64,000 bases of DNA from Glossina fuscipes (lineage: Eukaryota; Arthropoda; Insecta; Diptera; Glossinidae): NCBI RefSeq assembly GCF_014805625.2, contig NW_023998416.1:31622068-31686067 (forward strand), read 5' to 3'. Both the position numbers and the translations under genes were made by a program. This document shows, one piece after another, positions 39,375 to 52,159 of the stretch (the first letter of the stretch is position 1; each line of letters begins with the position of its first letter). The notes under the pieces were generated by a model. The model ran no database searches, was not told where the DNA came from, and was given only the letters and a program-made list of their open reading frames with translations.

Positions 39375-40920
39375 CTAAAAGTAGACCGCCACAATTTTTA
39401 TTATCAAATTAAACAAAGTCCTTGCTAAGTTCCCTGTTAAAAGGCAAAGCACAGAGTTGCTTGTAATAAATAAAAAAATAGTCAAAAAATGGCAGCTCTA
39501 TTAAAATGCAAAGCAGTCGGCAAAACAAAGGTCCAACTCTGTTAATTAAATTCCTAATAATTTGTTTGAATTAAAAAATGCCTCGAATTGGAATAGAATA
39601 AAATCGAAAATCACAACCTCTTACAAAATTGTTTTAAATGCCGAAAAATTATTCACTACTATTTTTGTACAACTTTGCGTGCAGGTTCATATCTCTAGTA
39701 ACAACATCCCGTGTCTTAGCCAAGGCAATGTATTAAAGCAACATTTAAATAATTTATGTGTTAATTTTCTTATTGGATTTTTTTTTTCAAGTTTAACACA
39801 GAGAGAGACAAATAAATTATTTTTTAAATCAAAAAGAACGTTACATCGAAAAAATGCATTTATTGGATAAGGTAAAGTAAATTAAGCATGACTGGTTACG
39901 TAGGGGATATCCTCCAAAGATATGGGGAAAGGGAAATAGATAGGACGAGCGTACCTGACTGGCAAGTTTTGGACTTTCGTGAAGCATTTCAGAAGTCGTA
40001 AGTCAGCACAGTGCAAGCTATGCGGTTAAAGAACGCAATAAAATTGCTCTACATATTATATACAATGCAGATGCAGACATCTGACAATAATCTTGTTGGT
40101 CTACGATTTCATATTAATTATACGCAACCGGCCGTGCCATAAGCCATGCGGCATTTCTTCTGCTAAAATAGGGCATGCATGCCCACCTTCTCGCTAGGAA
40201 AAAACAAAGGCTATTAAGTATTGAGGAAAGAAAAATACAATTTAGAATAAAGAAAATAGTCTTAGCTTTCGTTCAAAGGGAAATCAAATTTTTGAAAACA
40301 GGTCTTAATCAGTTTAATGCGGGCTTGCGGCGAGTGCTTCCATTGCTGCGGTAGTGTGGCAGTGACTGCTTATAGATTAGTTAGATAATCAGCTGAAATT
40401 ACTTTTTCCATTTTTGTTCGAAGAAATCAATATTTGCCTGTGAAAGTTTGATATGCGTACTTGACAAGCTACTCGAGTATAAGCGTTGAGTAAGTCGAGA
40501 TCAATGCACGACCTCTGTTCGTATCTCACAACTTGATTTCAAATCAAATATCATAGCAACGACAAAAAAGTTTTAAAGGCAACCTTTTAAAAAATATTTC
40601 AAGGACTTTTTGCCAATTGTTTGTTCTGAGTATAGACCTAATCAATTAAAAAACAATTCCCCTAACAATATTTCATAAATTCATATATAAAGCGTTTGCA
40701 ATTATTTTTAACTACATATGCATGGATTCGCCCACCGAATTGAGTTGAATGAATGAAAGAGCGAAAGGCGGTTTAACTATAATTGAAAGTTGCAAACAAC
40801 GTAAATTAAAAATGTATTTGGAATTTGTCAAGTAGAGGAAAACATGAAAAACCTTTGCATTGAAAAGCATTGATTTCATTTACTACTCAAAGGAAAGCAT
40901 ATACTACCGCGGTGTCGTTC
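39375..40920. other. Non-coding stretch, no gene recognised
   Basis: AT-rich. The 102-codon plus-strand open frame at 39562-39870 has Asn/Lys-rich composition and no motif. Confidence 0.4.
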
Positions 40921-40981
40921 TCATCGTCGTCGCCGTCGCCGTTACATAAATGTAGTTTAGTTGAACAAAATCAACAATGGG

Positions 40982-40982
40982 G

Positions 40983-41013
<31 letters not shown>

Positions 41014-41017
41014 GAGA
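40982..41017 (+). repeat. (GA)n microsatellite
   Basis: (GA)10 or more, interrupted by one extra G, then a second GA block. In flies GA repeats of this length bind GAGA factor or CLAMP; binding here is not shown. The tract is preceded by a GTC/GCC-rich triplet stretch at 40922-40945. Confidence 0.9.
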
Positions 41018-41237
41018 AAAAACACGAGAATAAATAATCGGGGCTTAAGTTTATTTTTAACCAAAAGTTTAATGCATACGTGTGTACTTAACGGCAACGC
41101 AGTGTACAGAGGGTGTAAAAGGTGAGCGTCGAAAAACACAACAAAATTGGACATCATACGAGAACATGACAGAATCTCGTATAGAGTGATGATGTTGAAT
41201 ATAAAACCAAACATATGAGATTTTATTATGTCCACGA

Positions 41238-41261
41238 GCATGCGATGCATGCGATGCATGC
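41238..41261 (+). repeat. GCATGC-rich tandem repeat (9-bp unit)
   Basis: GCATGCGAT units repeat about 2.7 times. The GCATGC units are self-complementary. Confidence 0.85.
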
Positions 41262-41391
41262 GGTTGCTTTCGTTTCTTTCATTCTTTCTTTACATGTCAC
41301 TATGCCATATAAACCTACTATAAAACTGTGTTTTACTGTATAGACGGGACGCTTATATTAACTTGACTATTGCACTCTCCACCTTATGTAG

Positions 41392-41417
41392 ATATATATA
41401 TATATATATATATATAT
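41392..41417 (+). repeat. (AT)13 microsatellite
   Basis: Thirteen AT units. A shorter (AT) run follows at about 41680-41696. Confidence 0.9.
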
Positions 41418-42160
41418 GCACCTATGTAGGTGTAAGTTTGTACGTTTTACTCCCCGCCCCCTCGCGGTGTTTTAGTGTTGTGTCACTAAAAATAGTCGTA
41501 CTATGAAATGTATACAATTCAAGTTCAGGCAGCAAGGCTCTGTGTGGACGACATGAGTACAAACGAACACAAACTCAATTACAAATTAAAATAACCGAAA
41601 AACGACAACAAAAATGTCATTTTTACAACTAATGTACACATAGAACAGACTTTTCCTAACCATTCTAGATTTTTTACTATATATATATATATATATGTGC
41701 ATATGTGTCTCTATATGTGTGTATATGTTCATGTAAACATTACTCGTGTGCATTCTGCATGTCTGCTGTGTTTCTGTGTGATTCATGGAATTTGTGGAAG
41801 TAAAACAGTTTGACTTTTTTTTTTGTTTTTTTTGTTTTTTTTGCCATACACTTACCTACACACGCACATATTCATTCTCTATCCTACTTTATTTGTAACA
41901 ACTTGCTATGTTAGTTATTGTTGTTTAGCTTTATTTATTTATTTTTTTTTTCATATAAAGTCTCTATGTTGTGTGTAGCGAAACTAATCGGTGAGTGTGT
42001 ACGTGGATACATGTACACTTGTGTACTCATGCAAATGTTTTTGACATTGTTAACCAGTCTTATGCATGTGTATATACGAGTGCATGCATGTGTTTCAAGC
42101 ATGTAGGCATCAACATGTATGTACGCATCAACAAGGATGTTATGCTATGATGTGAATATG

Positions 42161-42163
<3 letters not shown>

Positions 42164-42198
<35 letters not shown>
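42164..42198 (+). repeat. (AC)n microsatellite
   Basis: Perfect (AC)17 plus one base, flanked by TATG/CATA-rich DNA. Confidence 0.95.
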
Positions 42199-42199
<1 letters not shown>

Positions 42200-42201
<2 letters not shown>

Positions 42202-43005
42202 TTATATACATATATGCATTTTTACGTGTTTTTGTTATTTTGGAAGCTCTTGTTTTATTTCGATAAAGTTTTTTAATTATTTTATTTGTTTTAAAAATGT
42301 GTTGAGAAGAAAAAATTTCTAAATATTTTATATCGTGAGAGATTACAATCCGTGGCTATGTTAGTTATTAATTTATGCAACCAAGTACAAAAATACGCGC
42401 GCATTTTATATTCATTTAACCGGTCGATCAATTTTAATGTCCTTTAAACGTTATATAATCTTTTCGAAATTGCGGAATAAAATCTACGGCAAAATGTTTA
42501 CATTTAAATCGTAAATGGTGGACTTGAGTAAAAATCATTTAAATGCTTCGTAAACTTTTACTTTAAAAACCGTAGGAAATAAATTAAAAACAAAATGTAT
42601 GCGGTTAGTACAAAAAAAAGAAGAAAAAACTCTTGCTAAAGTTGTGCAAGTGTTTTTAAGTTTTTTTAACAGATTCTCGAAAAAGATTTTCATTTTTTGT
42701 ATAATTTTTTTTTTTTTTTTTTTTTGTTTAGACATGTTTTTCTCTCTTCAAGTATTTTGATCTTTTATTGAATCATAATAGAATCGTAGAAATGTGACGA
42801 ACAACATTTGACGAGAAAATGCAACAAAGTGTTATAAAATTTACGATAAACCTGTCAAGATAAAGTTATGTGAATGTGTGCAATAGATCACAAATCTACA
42901 CAAATCATTTGTAGTTACCGCGGAAGGATGTGGAGGGGACCTTTGTGTAAGCCTTTGCAACACTTAGCAGGAAGCTTCCGCGTAGCTTCCCATATAGTAT
43001 ATATA
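42200..43005. other. Non-coding stretch, no gene recognised
   Basis: AT-rich with a T run at 42707-42725. No gene supported. Confidence 0.4.
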
Positions 43006-43235
43006 TTTTTGATCAGCATTAAATTCTAAATCGCTTTAAGCATGTCCCTCTGTCCATCTGCCTAATGTATGTTGCAAACATACTCCAGGCCGCAAAAACA
43101 AAGCTAATGGTTCCAAATTTGGAAAAAAGTTTAAAAATTGGCCGAACCGGTCAAAAAACCCGCCTACAGTGCAACCGAAGCTGAGAACACTTTCACTTTC
43201 CGTTATTTGTTTGTCCGTTACTCATAAACTACAAC
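43006..43235 (+). mobile_element. Degenerate non-autonomous repeat, family D, copy 4
   Basis: TTTTTGATCAGCATT, GCATGTCCCTCTGTCC, CTCCAGGCCGCAAAAAC, TTCCAAATTTGG, CTGAGAACAC and ACTCATAAACTACAAC occur in the same order, orientation and approximate spacing as at 25905-26190. No coding capacity seen. Confidence 0.65.
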
Positions 43236-44135
43236 AGACCTACATAATGGCATATGTTTCCAATGTTAATCCATAAAACTAGAATAAATTAGCCACGCCC
43301 CTCTTTTGTTATAAAGCAGAAAAATTTAGTTTCTTCTTCCAAGAAACGCGTTCTTCTCATTTGCGGCAAACTCGACCAAAATTTATAGAGCTTGGTTGGG
43401 AAGCTTGGTCTTGTTCCCGCCTAACGTTCTAAAAAAATCGAATCATAAGAATTTTGCAAATCTTGAAAAGAAAATTAAATAAAGCCAAGCATTGATTCCT
43501 GGGAATGCTTTCTTCAACAGTTTTAATGCGCGTTCTCTTAAGATAGCTCTCAATGGTCTTGCGTTCGTCTTGTCTTAATGAAATTGATACAAACGTCTAT
43601 TTAAAGCAACTAAACGTTGGAGATAAATTATAAGTAAAATGTCATAAAATTTACTTTACAGGATATGACCTAAGAGGCAAGTAAGAGTTAGAAAATATCG
43701 ACACCATATCTGGGGATACTAATAAAAATAAATTGCAAAATATTGCATATTTCTTTCGGTTTAAATTAGCTTTGTTGCAAGCTCTTATCTAATTCTTTAA
43801 TAGCTATCTCGCATCTATTTAAAGAGAAATGGAAATCTTGATTACCATCAACCCGGGTAGCTATGCAATCTTGACTTTGTTTAGTTGTTAGTTGATGGCA
43901 TGCTAGTTTTATTATTTATTTGGCTTTGTTGTAATGCCAAGAAATGCGCATCAAAGCCTTCGTAATAAAACTAGTGTACCATCATCCATTTCGATGTTGA
44001 GCATAAAAATTCAGAGTTTATTCTCTGCAGAATCATTAAATAAAAAAATAATAAAAACAAAAAAAATAAGAACAAATTAAAAGACGCTTTGGAAAAGCAA
44101 TTTTTATTGCCTTCATTTAACGAGAATGGCATTTG

Positions 44136-44165
44136 GAAGAAGAAGAAGAAGAAGAAGAAGAAGAA
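44136..44165 (+). repeat. (GAA)10 microsatellite
   Basis: Ten near-perfect GAA units; source of a poly-Glu and poly-Leu run in the overlapping frames. Confidence 0.9.
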
Positions 44166-44450
44166 TATTATATCCGTATAATACATATATATAAAAAAAG
44201 TAAGCAATTGTATATAAACAAATCGCTTGACTTTTATTTAAATCAAATAATGTGTCGCCCTTTCCAACAACAAAGAAAAGATAACAAAATTTCAAATATT
44301 TCTTTGCGATTCACTTGCGATAATCGCTGTAGTCTTTTCTCTTTTTGTCTTTTTGTTTGCCCCTCATATTAATTGAAGCGAATGTTATAACATTTAATGG
44401 CACAAGCATATCCGCATTCGACCGTCTTTAGCTTCACTTCACAAGCGACA

Positions 44451-44478
44451 TTGTTGTTGTTGTTGTTGTTGTTGTTGC
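44451..44478 (+). repeat. (TTG)9 microsatellite
   Basis: Nine TTG units ending in CAG. Confidence 0.9.
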
Positions 44479-44861
44479 AGTTATTCAGATATTTGCTTAA
44501 GCACCTAATTATACGCAAAAGCGAAGAATTGACAAAGTGTGCGTGCGCGTGTATAAATATTTATGCAAAGAGTTCACTTTAGTTATCATCGCATGATTCG
44601 ATCTAGAGACAAAACTAAAAAATAATATTTATTTTAATTTTTTTTTGAATTTTGCAAAGCAAATGGTTTGTAATAAAAACACGAGAATGATGAGACAGAC
44701 AGTAGTTCATCTCAGTATTATTCTAATCTTTATTAAAGTACACATTTCGTTTGTCTTTAGCAAAAGACGTGATACGCACTTAAAGAAAATTTATTCCCTT
44801 CAGATGACATAAACAAATTAGAAACACTAAACGGCTAACTATAACAGCTTAAGGAAAAGAC

Positions 44862-45528
44862 AAAAAGGACGAAATTTTATTCGATTTGAAGCGAATCCGT
44901 TAATACTCATCATCATTTGATGATTTGATGGTGAGGGGACGAAGCAATTTCGTTCGACTTGGAGTTTGAATGAGCGGTCAGCGGTCATCGTCTAGCGGTT
45001 CGTGGGGAAAGAGAACAATTTTATTGGACTTGGAACAAATCTGTTAATAATTGGTGAGGGGAGGAAGAAGCTTTGTTCGCCTTGAGACGAATGTGCTTAA
45101 TAATTATCTTTTAATGGTTGGTGAGGGAAACGAACGAAATCTTGTTGGAGTTGGAAGGAATCCGTTAACACACCACTCATACCATGATGTGGTAAAGGGT
45201 GGAGGAAATTTCATTTGCTTCTATCGTTTGGTGATTGGCGAGCAGAGGAAGAAACTTCATTCGACTTGGAATGTGGTTCATGGGGTGAGAAAGCAATTCG
45301 ATTGGAACGAATCTGTTAATGCTACTCATTTGTTGATTGCTGAGGGGAAGGAGAAAATTTCATTCGACTTGGGACGAAAAGTAGGGGTGTGAGAGGGATA
45401 ACTTTTTTTATTCGGCTTGAAACGGAAGAAAGTTAATGCTCATGATTCAGTGGTGAGTGGTGAGGAAAAGAACGAAATTTTGTTGGCCTTAGGACAAATC
45501 TGTGAATACCCATTATTTAGTGGTTTGT
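44862..45528 (+). repeat. Degenerate minisatellite, about 11 units of 42-77 bp
   Basis: The interval is built from repeated copies of a unit close to GAACGAAATTTCATTCGACT followed by TGGAACGAATCTGTTAATAC, then TCATTTGGTGGTTGGTGAGG. Clear unit cores include GAAATTTTATTCGATTTG (44871), GCAATTTCGTTCGACTTGG (44946), AACAATTTTATTGGACTTGG (45013), GAAATCTTGTTGGAGTTGG (45137), AAACTTCATTCGACTTGG (45251), AAAATTTCATTCGACTTGG (45354) and GAAATTTTGTTGGCCTTAGG (45474). Units vary by deletion and substitution. The 113-codon open frame at 45051-45392 lies wholly inside the array and is judged incidental. Confidence 0.85.
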
Positions 45529-45529
45529 A

Positions 45530-46740
45530 ACGCATTCTTTTGTGATAGAGAGATGTGGCTCTACCGAAGAGCTGATCGCCGAAACTGAAGCCTACTTTGA
45601 AGGGTTCTACAGCTAGTTGTATAAGAAAACATAGGAATGTATTAGGGAACATGAGTGTCTTACTTGTGAAGTAAATTATGTTAGTGGGTAAAGTGAATTT
45701 TTCCTGAAAGTACCCTACAAACGTATTGAGTGGCTTGCTACACACACATATATATATATATATGATATATATCATTTAATTTGTATGCCCATGTCTAGCG
45801 AAACAAAGAACGGATTTTTACAATATTTGCTTGGCGAAGACAACTTCTCGAGTAAAAAAGCCGGCCTTTTGCTAACAAACAAAGTTTAAAATCTTCAAAG
45901 TATGCATTAAAAGCCACGAAAAAGAAGAAAATTTTGAAAAACCTGCTCTGTCTTCCCTCTTTATACATGTGCGCTACCATAAACGTCCTTGGGTGAGCAC
46001 TTGTGATCTTAACAGAATTCGTACTCGATTTAAATGCAGGTTTCCATGAAGAATTTTCTAAAGGGTTACCTTTAAAGTACCTTAAGAACTTGTCGCTCCA
46101 ATTGAAAGTTTTGCAAGGTTTCCGATAGTTTTTCAAAAGCAAATATCTCTCTCGACATTTTTACGATTACTTTGCTACAAAACCCCTTTCCTTTAAATCC
46201 GTTTAGTTGATGGAAAGGAGCAAGCTTTAGTAGTACTTTTTTGCTTTACAAAGTTTTCGTGCCTTTCCTGCTCGGCCTGATTCAACCCTTGACAACCAGT
46301 GCGCGCCCGTCACTGACTCCAATATTTTTGCATAATAAATTTACATTCGATTTCCATAGTTCGTGGTATTTAATGAAAATTCCTACACATTTTTGTTTAT
46401 CAAAATGCTGGGCCAGGTACAATAGGAAAGCTTGCGAATGTGATTTCTATATGCGTTGCTCTTACATCTTTTGTAAGCGTAAGTGTGTAATGCTAGTGCG
46501 TTTGTAACATAGTTAAACTATTGTTACAATAACGTAGGGATAACAAACGCACACTGACCTGATATTTACTGTAATACAGCCGAACAGCTTATATAGCAGC
46601 GTAATGGAATAATGTTACGTAAACATCGTTAGCTAATATTGTGAGAATTAAAACTGTTTCTGGTTTTCGTTCCCCACACTTCTGCCCAACAGAAAATTGT
46701 TAAATTAATTAATTCCGGCATTTAATCAGTAATCAGTTCT
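45530..46740. other. Non-coding stretch, no gene supported
   Basis: Two consecutive minus-strand open frames (45440-45775, 111 codons; 45795-46142, 115 codons) and a plus-strand one (46241-46507) are longer than average but show no motif, signal peptide or splice context I trust. Confidence 0.35.
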
Positions 46741-46745
46741 CATTG

Positions 46746-46799
46746 CCAGAGGAAGGCTCTCTTTTGAAATCAGCTGATTTCAAATGAAATCGTCTCTGG
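46746..46799. repeat. 22-bp perfect palindrome with flanking inverted repeat
   Basis: Positions 46763-46784 are a perfect palindrome whose core is GAAATCAGCTGATTTC, centred on a CAGCTG E-box. CCAGAG (46746-46751) and CTCTGG (46794-46799) form a second inverted pair almost symmetric about the same centre. It could be a binding site for a dimeric regulator, a cruciform-prone site, or the junction of a decayed element. Confidence 0.85.
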
Positions 46800-47914
46800 A
46801 AATTGAACTAGAGAGCAATAGCTGAGCAGCAACTATTTCTTATTTTTCCACTTTTAATCAACAACGTGGATCACCAGTCGAGTGGATAAATGACTTGAGC
46901 CTTAAGATCGTTGAAAAATATGAATCGTAACCGTACACATAAGCATAGCGAACAACAAATATCGGAGCACGAAGAGCTTCTTTGGTTTCTCAATAAACTG
47001 ATTTGCGGGCCGCTGGGCCATAGACAAACAAGATTAATTTTAAAGCTTCTGTCCCATTTCCGACTCCTAGTCCACATGGAACTTTTTTAATGTTTTTTTA
47101 CAAGCATGTGCATATCTGTCTGTCAAGTCAGACAATAAGAAAATAAATGTTAATGAAATCGGATTTTCTGCAGTTTTAACTGAGCATATAAAGCAACAAA
47201 GATAGGAAAACTAAGAGGGATGGACAGACCAGGCACATTTAGAATATATATATGTATATACGTAGAACGAATATATTATTACATCTTATAAATGAGTTGC
47301 CTTAGAAATGTTTAAAAGGTTAAAATCTTTGATGAGCTTAGCGTATCTTGTATGTTTGGGTGCAAAAATTATATACAAACATAAGCACATAAGCATATAA
47401 GCATATTTATCTAAAGAGAAAAAATAATAATTGTCAGAGCAATATATAATTCTGACTGTCACTGTGCATACTTATTGCTTTCAATTCGTCAAGAGGGACT
47501 TATAAACTGCTTTGTTTAAATTGCATGCCATTGCCATTAGACTGAAGGGTCGGTCTTTCTGTTTCAATTATTCTGCAGTAATAAACCACAAATGTTGTTG
47601 ATTAGTTAAATGAACAGAAAACTGACTTGGCTGGTTACAGAGAACAGCTCTTCTTGTGGCCATAAAGTTTCCAATGAATTTTGCGTTATACTATTTTAAA
47701 ATAGTCTTGCAAGTGCTTCCTTGCGTTCAAGATCATAAAAATGTTTTTTCATTTCTCAAAGCTAAAATGAAAATTAATTTTGTGTTTTGAAAATGATTTA
47801 TTTCGCTAACTAACACTCTCATCCCGTATTTTAAAACATGCGCTGATAAAATCTTATTACGTTGTTTATATGCTTTTCATAGTAAGTGCTAATATATGCA
47901 ACATTATCAACTAC
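46800..47914. other. Non-coding stretch, nothing recognised
   Basis: AT-rich sequence. No gene or repeat of note except short ATATAT runs. Confidence 0.4.
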
Positions 47915-47940
47915 ATTATTATAATTATTATTATCATCAT

Positions 47941-47988
<48 letters not shown>

Positions 47989-47990
47989 CA
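47915..47990 (+). repeat. Compound triplet microsatellite ATT to ATC to AGC
   Basis: ATT units pass into about six ATC units and then about ten AGC units, ending in AACAGCAACC. The boundaries are sharp, so the array seems to have grown by successive expansion of point-mutated units. Confidence 0.9.
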
Positions 47991-47999
47991 ACCTGGCTG

Positions 48000-49260
48000 G
48001 CATATTAATGTTTTGCTTAAAGGTAAAATTTTCTAGATTCCACCACAAACACAATACACCCGAGTATTTGTTATGGACACGTGTTAAAATATTAAGCATT
48101 TGATGATGATGGTGCATCAACGCAGGGAAAGAATAATGCCCTCAAAATGTGTTTAGAAGAATTTCCTCTTGACACATATCATATAAGCTTAAATTTTATC
48201 ATATATTTGTATGCACGCTTTCTATTGTGTAACAATTTTGAAAGCAAATTTAGCTAAAAATCCTTTTAATAGCTGCGAACGCCCTGCTAAAGGATTTTAT
48301 TAAAATTTTTATGCTCATGTTAAGAGATTTGTTCAAGTAACTCTTTATGTTTATGTTTCCCTTTCTTTTTTTTGCGTATAGAACATAAGTTCATGATGCA
48401 GGGGCGGAATTAGTGGATGCTTAGTGGATGGGGTGTAAAGAGTTTTTGCTTTCTTTTGAATTTTGTGGTATACAAATAGATAACAATTTTTATTTTTTAC
48501 CAAAACGGCTTTTTGTTTGCTTTTATCATTCACATGCAACAACAAAATCGATCAACATTTCAAAGTCTTTAACTGAAACTTTGTACACGCTGTATACATT
48601 TGCTTTTCGTTTTTTTTCTTTTCTGTTTGTACACCCGTTCGTCAAAAAAGTAAATATTTCCACTTGATATTTACGCAAAAGAAAGAAAGAAAGAAAGAAA
48701 GAAAGAAAAAGAAGAATAGAAGCCTTTTTTATTTTATCGCAGTTCGTTGTTCGTTAGATTACTTTTGACAAGACCTGGCCCATTTCTATTAGTTTGGTAA
48801 ATAGTTCAATCATAGCTTTCAGTGTCATTGAGCATAATGTATAAATTTTATCACGTCCATTTAATGCCTTTTCATGTGTGAATATTCGTCGTAGATGATG
48901 ATGTGTGCGGAGAAATAGAAATGAGTCTTAAGCTAAATAAGAATATATTCATGGAAAATTTTATGCCGTATAATGCCATGTAATGGAAAATATTGTCGAT
49001 CTCCCTTTCTTTCGCTTTTAGCAAAGAAGATGTATATATGTTCGCTACGGTAACCAAGTGTTAACTTAAGCTTAAATAATTTCAGCATTGCTTGCAATTT
49101 ATTATGAGCTCTAGTTAATATGCAAGTAAAATATTTATATTGAAGAGAAATAGACGGAAAACGCAATACATTAGAGATAGAAACATAAAATAGAAATAAA
49201 AGTGAAAATAAAAACAGAGCTGGGAGGTGTATACTTAGGAACAAGTGAAAGCACTACACT
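48000..49260. other. Non-coding stretch, no gene recognised
   Basis: AT-rich. Contains a GAAA tetranucleotide array. Short open frames lack support. Confidence 0.4.
48678..48710 (+). repeat. (GAAA)n microsatellite
   Basis: About seven perfect GAAA units. Confidence 0.9.
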
Positions 49261-49299
49261 GGGCGGCAGTTCACCATAAAATCCTTAAAGCCTTATAAG

Positions 49300-49545
49300 A
49301 GAAGTATGTGAAAAAGTGGTTCGATCGGAACAATTTTCAACAGCGTTCGCCTTATGGCCAAAGCATGGCTGTGTGCAAAATTTCACCAAAATACCTCAAA
49401 AATTGTGGGCTGTGTAGGTTGAACATAAGAAAGCCAGACAGACAGATGGACAGGCAAACTTAAATCAATTCAAAAAATGATTCCGATTCGATCGGTATCT
49501 TAAATCCTTCTGGGCGTTGTACCACAAGCGGTGTAGGTACGAAAA
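49300..49545 (+). mobile_element. Degenerate repeat, family C, copy 3
   Basis: Blocks CAAAATTTCACCAAAATACC, TCAAAAATTGTGGGCTG, GGTTGAACATAAGAAAG, CCAGACAGACAGATGGACAG and CGATTCGATCGGTATC precede the end GTTGTACCACAAGCGGTGTA (49517 on), which is the inverse complement of the ends at 25554 and 38627. No coding capacity. Confidence 0.6.
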
Positions 49546-49549
49546 CCCC

Positions 49550-51150
49550 AAAGGCGAATAGAATAGATGCCACGTAGCAATTAAAATCACGTAAGACCAA
49601 GACAAAAACGTCACCTAATAAAGGTCGAGTAGAGACTGAATGTAGGGAGTTTAAAGGACGGCGTGAAGTAAAATTCGAAAAAAATACCGCATTCAGGTGA
49701 ATGGGATGAATATTAAATTTGCATCGAATTAGAAAACAATAAAGTGATTATGCCGAAATTGTATAAACAAAGTAACTACAAAGAGCATTGTAATGGCCTT
49801 GTAACACTTCCTCTTATTAACTTTAAAATATTCTTGTAATTCCTCAATTTTTCTTCCTCCTTTGGCTTGGTGTCAAAAGCCATCATAATATATTGTTTTA
49901 GTTCCTTTTCGTCTTTCTTTTGGACTTTCACTATCATTGAAATACTTTATGAATGAAAGTCTCCACTTTACTTAACTTGCAGATTTGACGAACTCGAAGA
50001 GAAAACCAAGTGCTATTTGCACACATTAAGAGAGAGTGCAATTATTTTAGTACAGAACGGCGTGCATAACATGCATGCAGTATAAGAGCGTAAGGAGGAC
50101 GCTAACGTTTCAATTTCTGTTAATTTTATATTACAGTAAATGGAACATGTATTAAGAAGAGCGCGGAATAACTGTGCAGATATGTTTTAAAATTTAACAA
50201 CCCGTAAGACAACATATTTTTGTCTTTCATACGTCCCGATGCCTGTTAGGTGTATTTTAAAGATAAAATTCGCTTAGCAGTTTTAATTTGTTCTATACTC
50301 GAATTTTAACAGAAAAAAATATCAAATTGAATGTTAAGTAAACATAGCTGTGCAAATGTTTTAAGTTCAATGTTAAGCATTATATTGACATTTGAATTTT
50401 AACAGAAACAAATGTAATCGCTCGTATAGTATATATACTACTCAACATTTCAATGCCTACGGCTGGCTATGTTAGTGGAGGAAAAAGTCAACGTTTACGT
50501 TAACATTTAAAAGAAACCTTTAGATATTGTTTACGGCAGAAACTGTTAATATTCTTCAACATTTCAAAGGGTACATGAGTTTTTGAAAAACATGTTCTTG
50601 ACATTAAAATGTTGAAGTATAACAGAAGGAATCTCTGTTGGATATTTTACTAACCGCCTAGCGTTATTTTCTAGTAAGCAGTTCAGTTACACGTGTGCAA
50701 ATGTAGCAAATGTAACGTTTAAAATTTTAAAACGTACGAGCGGATAAAAGCATGCAATTTACAAGTTTATAAAAAGAAATATTACAAAGTTTAACTGAAT
50801 TATAATTAAGAACCGAAAGAAGTGACATTTACTAAGTTATTCTGTTCTATTTCTCTCCTAAGAATTCAAAAGTCTAATTAAATAATTAAAAAAAGAAGAG
50901 CATTTGAAAGAATTAGAGAATAGAAAAAAATAATTGTAAACAATACCATGTCGGACACGAGAGGCAATAATATGAAAAAAGAATTATGTCAAGATATCCG
51001 TGCCTTAACGAAATGTGAATGAATGCAAGTTTCCCCATTGAAGTTAATTGGGAATAATAATACTAATTGTAATGCAACTGCTAAATTGCGTTGTTCAGTT
51101 TGTGTAACGATAATTGTGCATTATGCAGGCAAAGCAATTTCATAAATTTT
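49550..51150. other. Non-coding stretch, nothing recognised
   Basis: AT-rich; no gene, RNA or clear repeat. Confidence 0.4.
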
Positions 51151-51154
51151 TCTT

Positions 51155-51239
51155 TCTTGTACTTTAGTACAAGAGCTCCAGGCGAAAGCCTGTGTTTCTT
51201 AAAAACACACAACCAAATAAGTTAAAAAAAACTTTGGTT
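51155..51239. repeat. Cluster of four consecutive hairpins
   Basis: Stem 1 is CTTGTAC-TTTA-GTACAAG (51156-51173, plus one more T-A pair outside). Stem 2 is CAGGC-GAAA-GCCTG (51179-51192), with a GNRA-type loop. Stem 3 is TGTGTTT-CTTAA-AAACACA (51191-51209), overlapping stem 2 by two bases. Stem 4 is AACCAAA (51211-51217) with TTTGGTT (51233-51239). A roughly 30-bp unit containing AAAACTTTGGTTTTATTT is then tandemly duplicated to about 51281. It might be a structured RNA or the terminus of a mobile element. Confidence 0.6.
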
Positions 51240-51281
51240 TTATTTTTGTTAACAAAAAAAAACTTTGGTTTTATTTTCCTT
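51219..51281 (+). repeat. Tandem duplication of a unit of about 30 bp
   Basis: GTTAAAAAAAACTTTGGTTT, continuing TATTTTTGTTAAC, is followed at once by a near copy, AAAAAAAAACTTTGGTTTTA, continuing TTTTCCTTAAC. Differences are A-run length and two substitutions. Confidence 0.85.
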
Positions 51282-52009
51282 AACAGTTCTTAGCTTTCGC
51301 AAAAACGACAAACGCGCGTGAAACTGATTCTTAAATTTTGTAAAATTTTGGTATGAGTTTATATTGCAAAGTACTTTCTCGATCACCACGAAACTCGAAG
51401 CCCGTTTGACCATGCCTCCCTCTCCGATGACATGTTCACCTATTCCTTGTGGGAATATGAAATGTTCGCATCGTAGAGCTCATAAAATTTTTATTCTTTT
51501 TTTGCATTTCGCATGTAACAATCCTGTCTGAAAGGCGTCTTCTCTGCTCCATCTATTGTTCTGTGTATTTTCATTGTCCATGGAAAAGTACAGTCCTTTG
51601 CGATCCTTATTTTGCAAAAAATTTAAAGCAATTAAGAAAATAAACGAGCATCAAGGCTCATTACGGTTTAGGGCGAGCCTTTGATGCGCCTGACTAAAAT
51701 CATTGTTTAGACACGCCCATTTTTACACAAACGTCCTCCGCGGTAGTGGGAAATATATGCCTTAAATTTTAAACCAATGCTTGCTGGAGTTCATATATCA
51801 CATTTCTTTTGCCTACTTCAGGCCTAATAGTGCTGGCAGATCACCCCTATGAATTTTGGGGTTCGATTAACAGCCGTATTCTGAGCAACATCGCCAAGAC
51901 GTCCCAAGCATTTTTTTCCATGGGTTTCGTGACCTAATAACTTGTTTTGTTAATTTGAAGAGTTTTATTTCGTGAGTACAGGTCCGGAATGCCAAATTCG
52001 AAGTAAACT

Positions 52010-52143
52010 CACGAGAGCTTTAGCAAGTAGGCGCATTGTTTTATCTTACGAGCATTGATCGATCGCAACGCCCGAATAAGGCTGCAAGTCTCGCTTCCGT
52101 ACCTCAAAATTTTCATTCGCGAACTTTCCAAGCCAAGACGAAT
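52010..52143 (-). pseudogene. Possible LINE reverse-transcriptase C-terminal remnant
   Basis: An open minus-strand stretch encodes KILRYGSETCSLIRALRSIN and then a Cys-containing segment. This resembles the LLYGSETW.LT.AL...IDAF...C block that follows the reverse-transcriptase domain in several non-LTR clades (CR1-, I- and RTE-like). Trp is replaced by Cys, and stops occur on both sides. No YADD motif or endonuclease was recognised. Evidence is one short motif, so the assignment is tentative. Confidence 0.4.
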
Positions 52144-52159
52144 CGAAACATATTGAGAT

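Larger units (their letters stand above)
43330..44860. other. Non-coding stretch with triplet repeats
   Basis: Contains GAA and TTG microsatellites. Open frames on both strands at 43971-44582 come from these repeats. Confidence 0.5.
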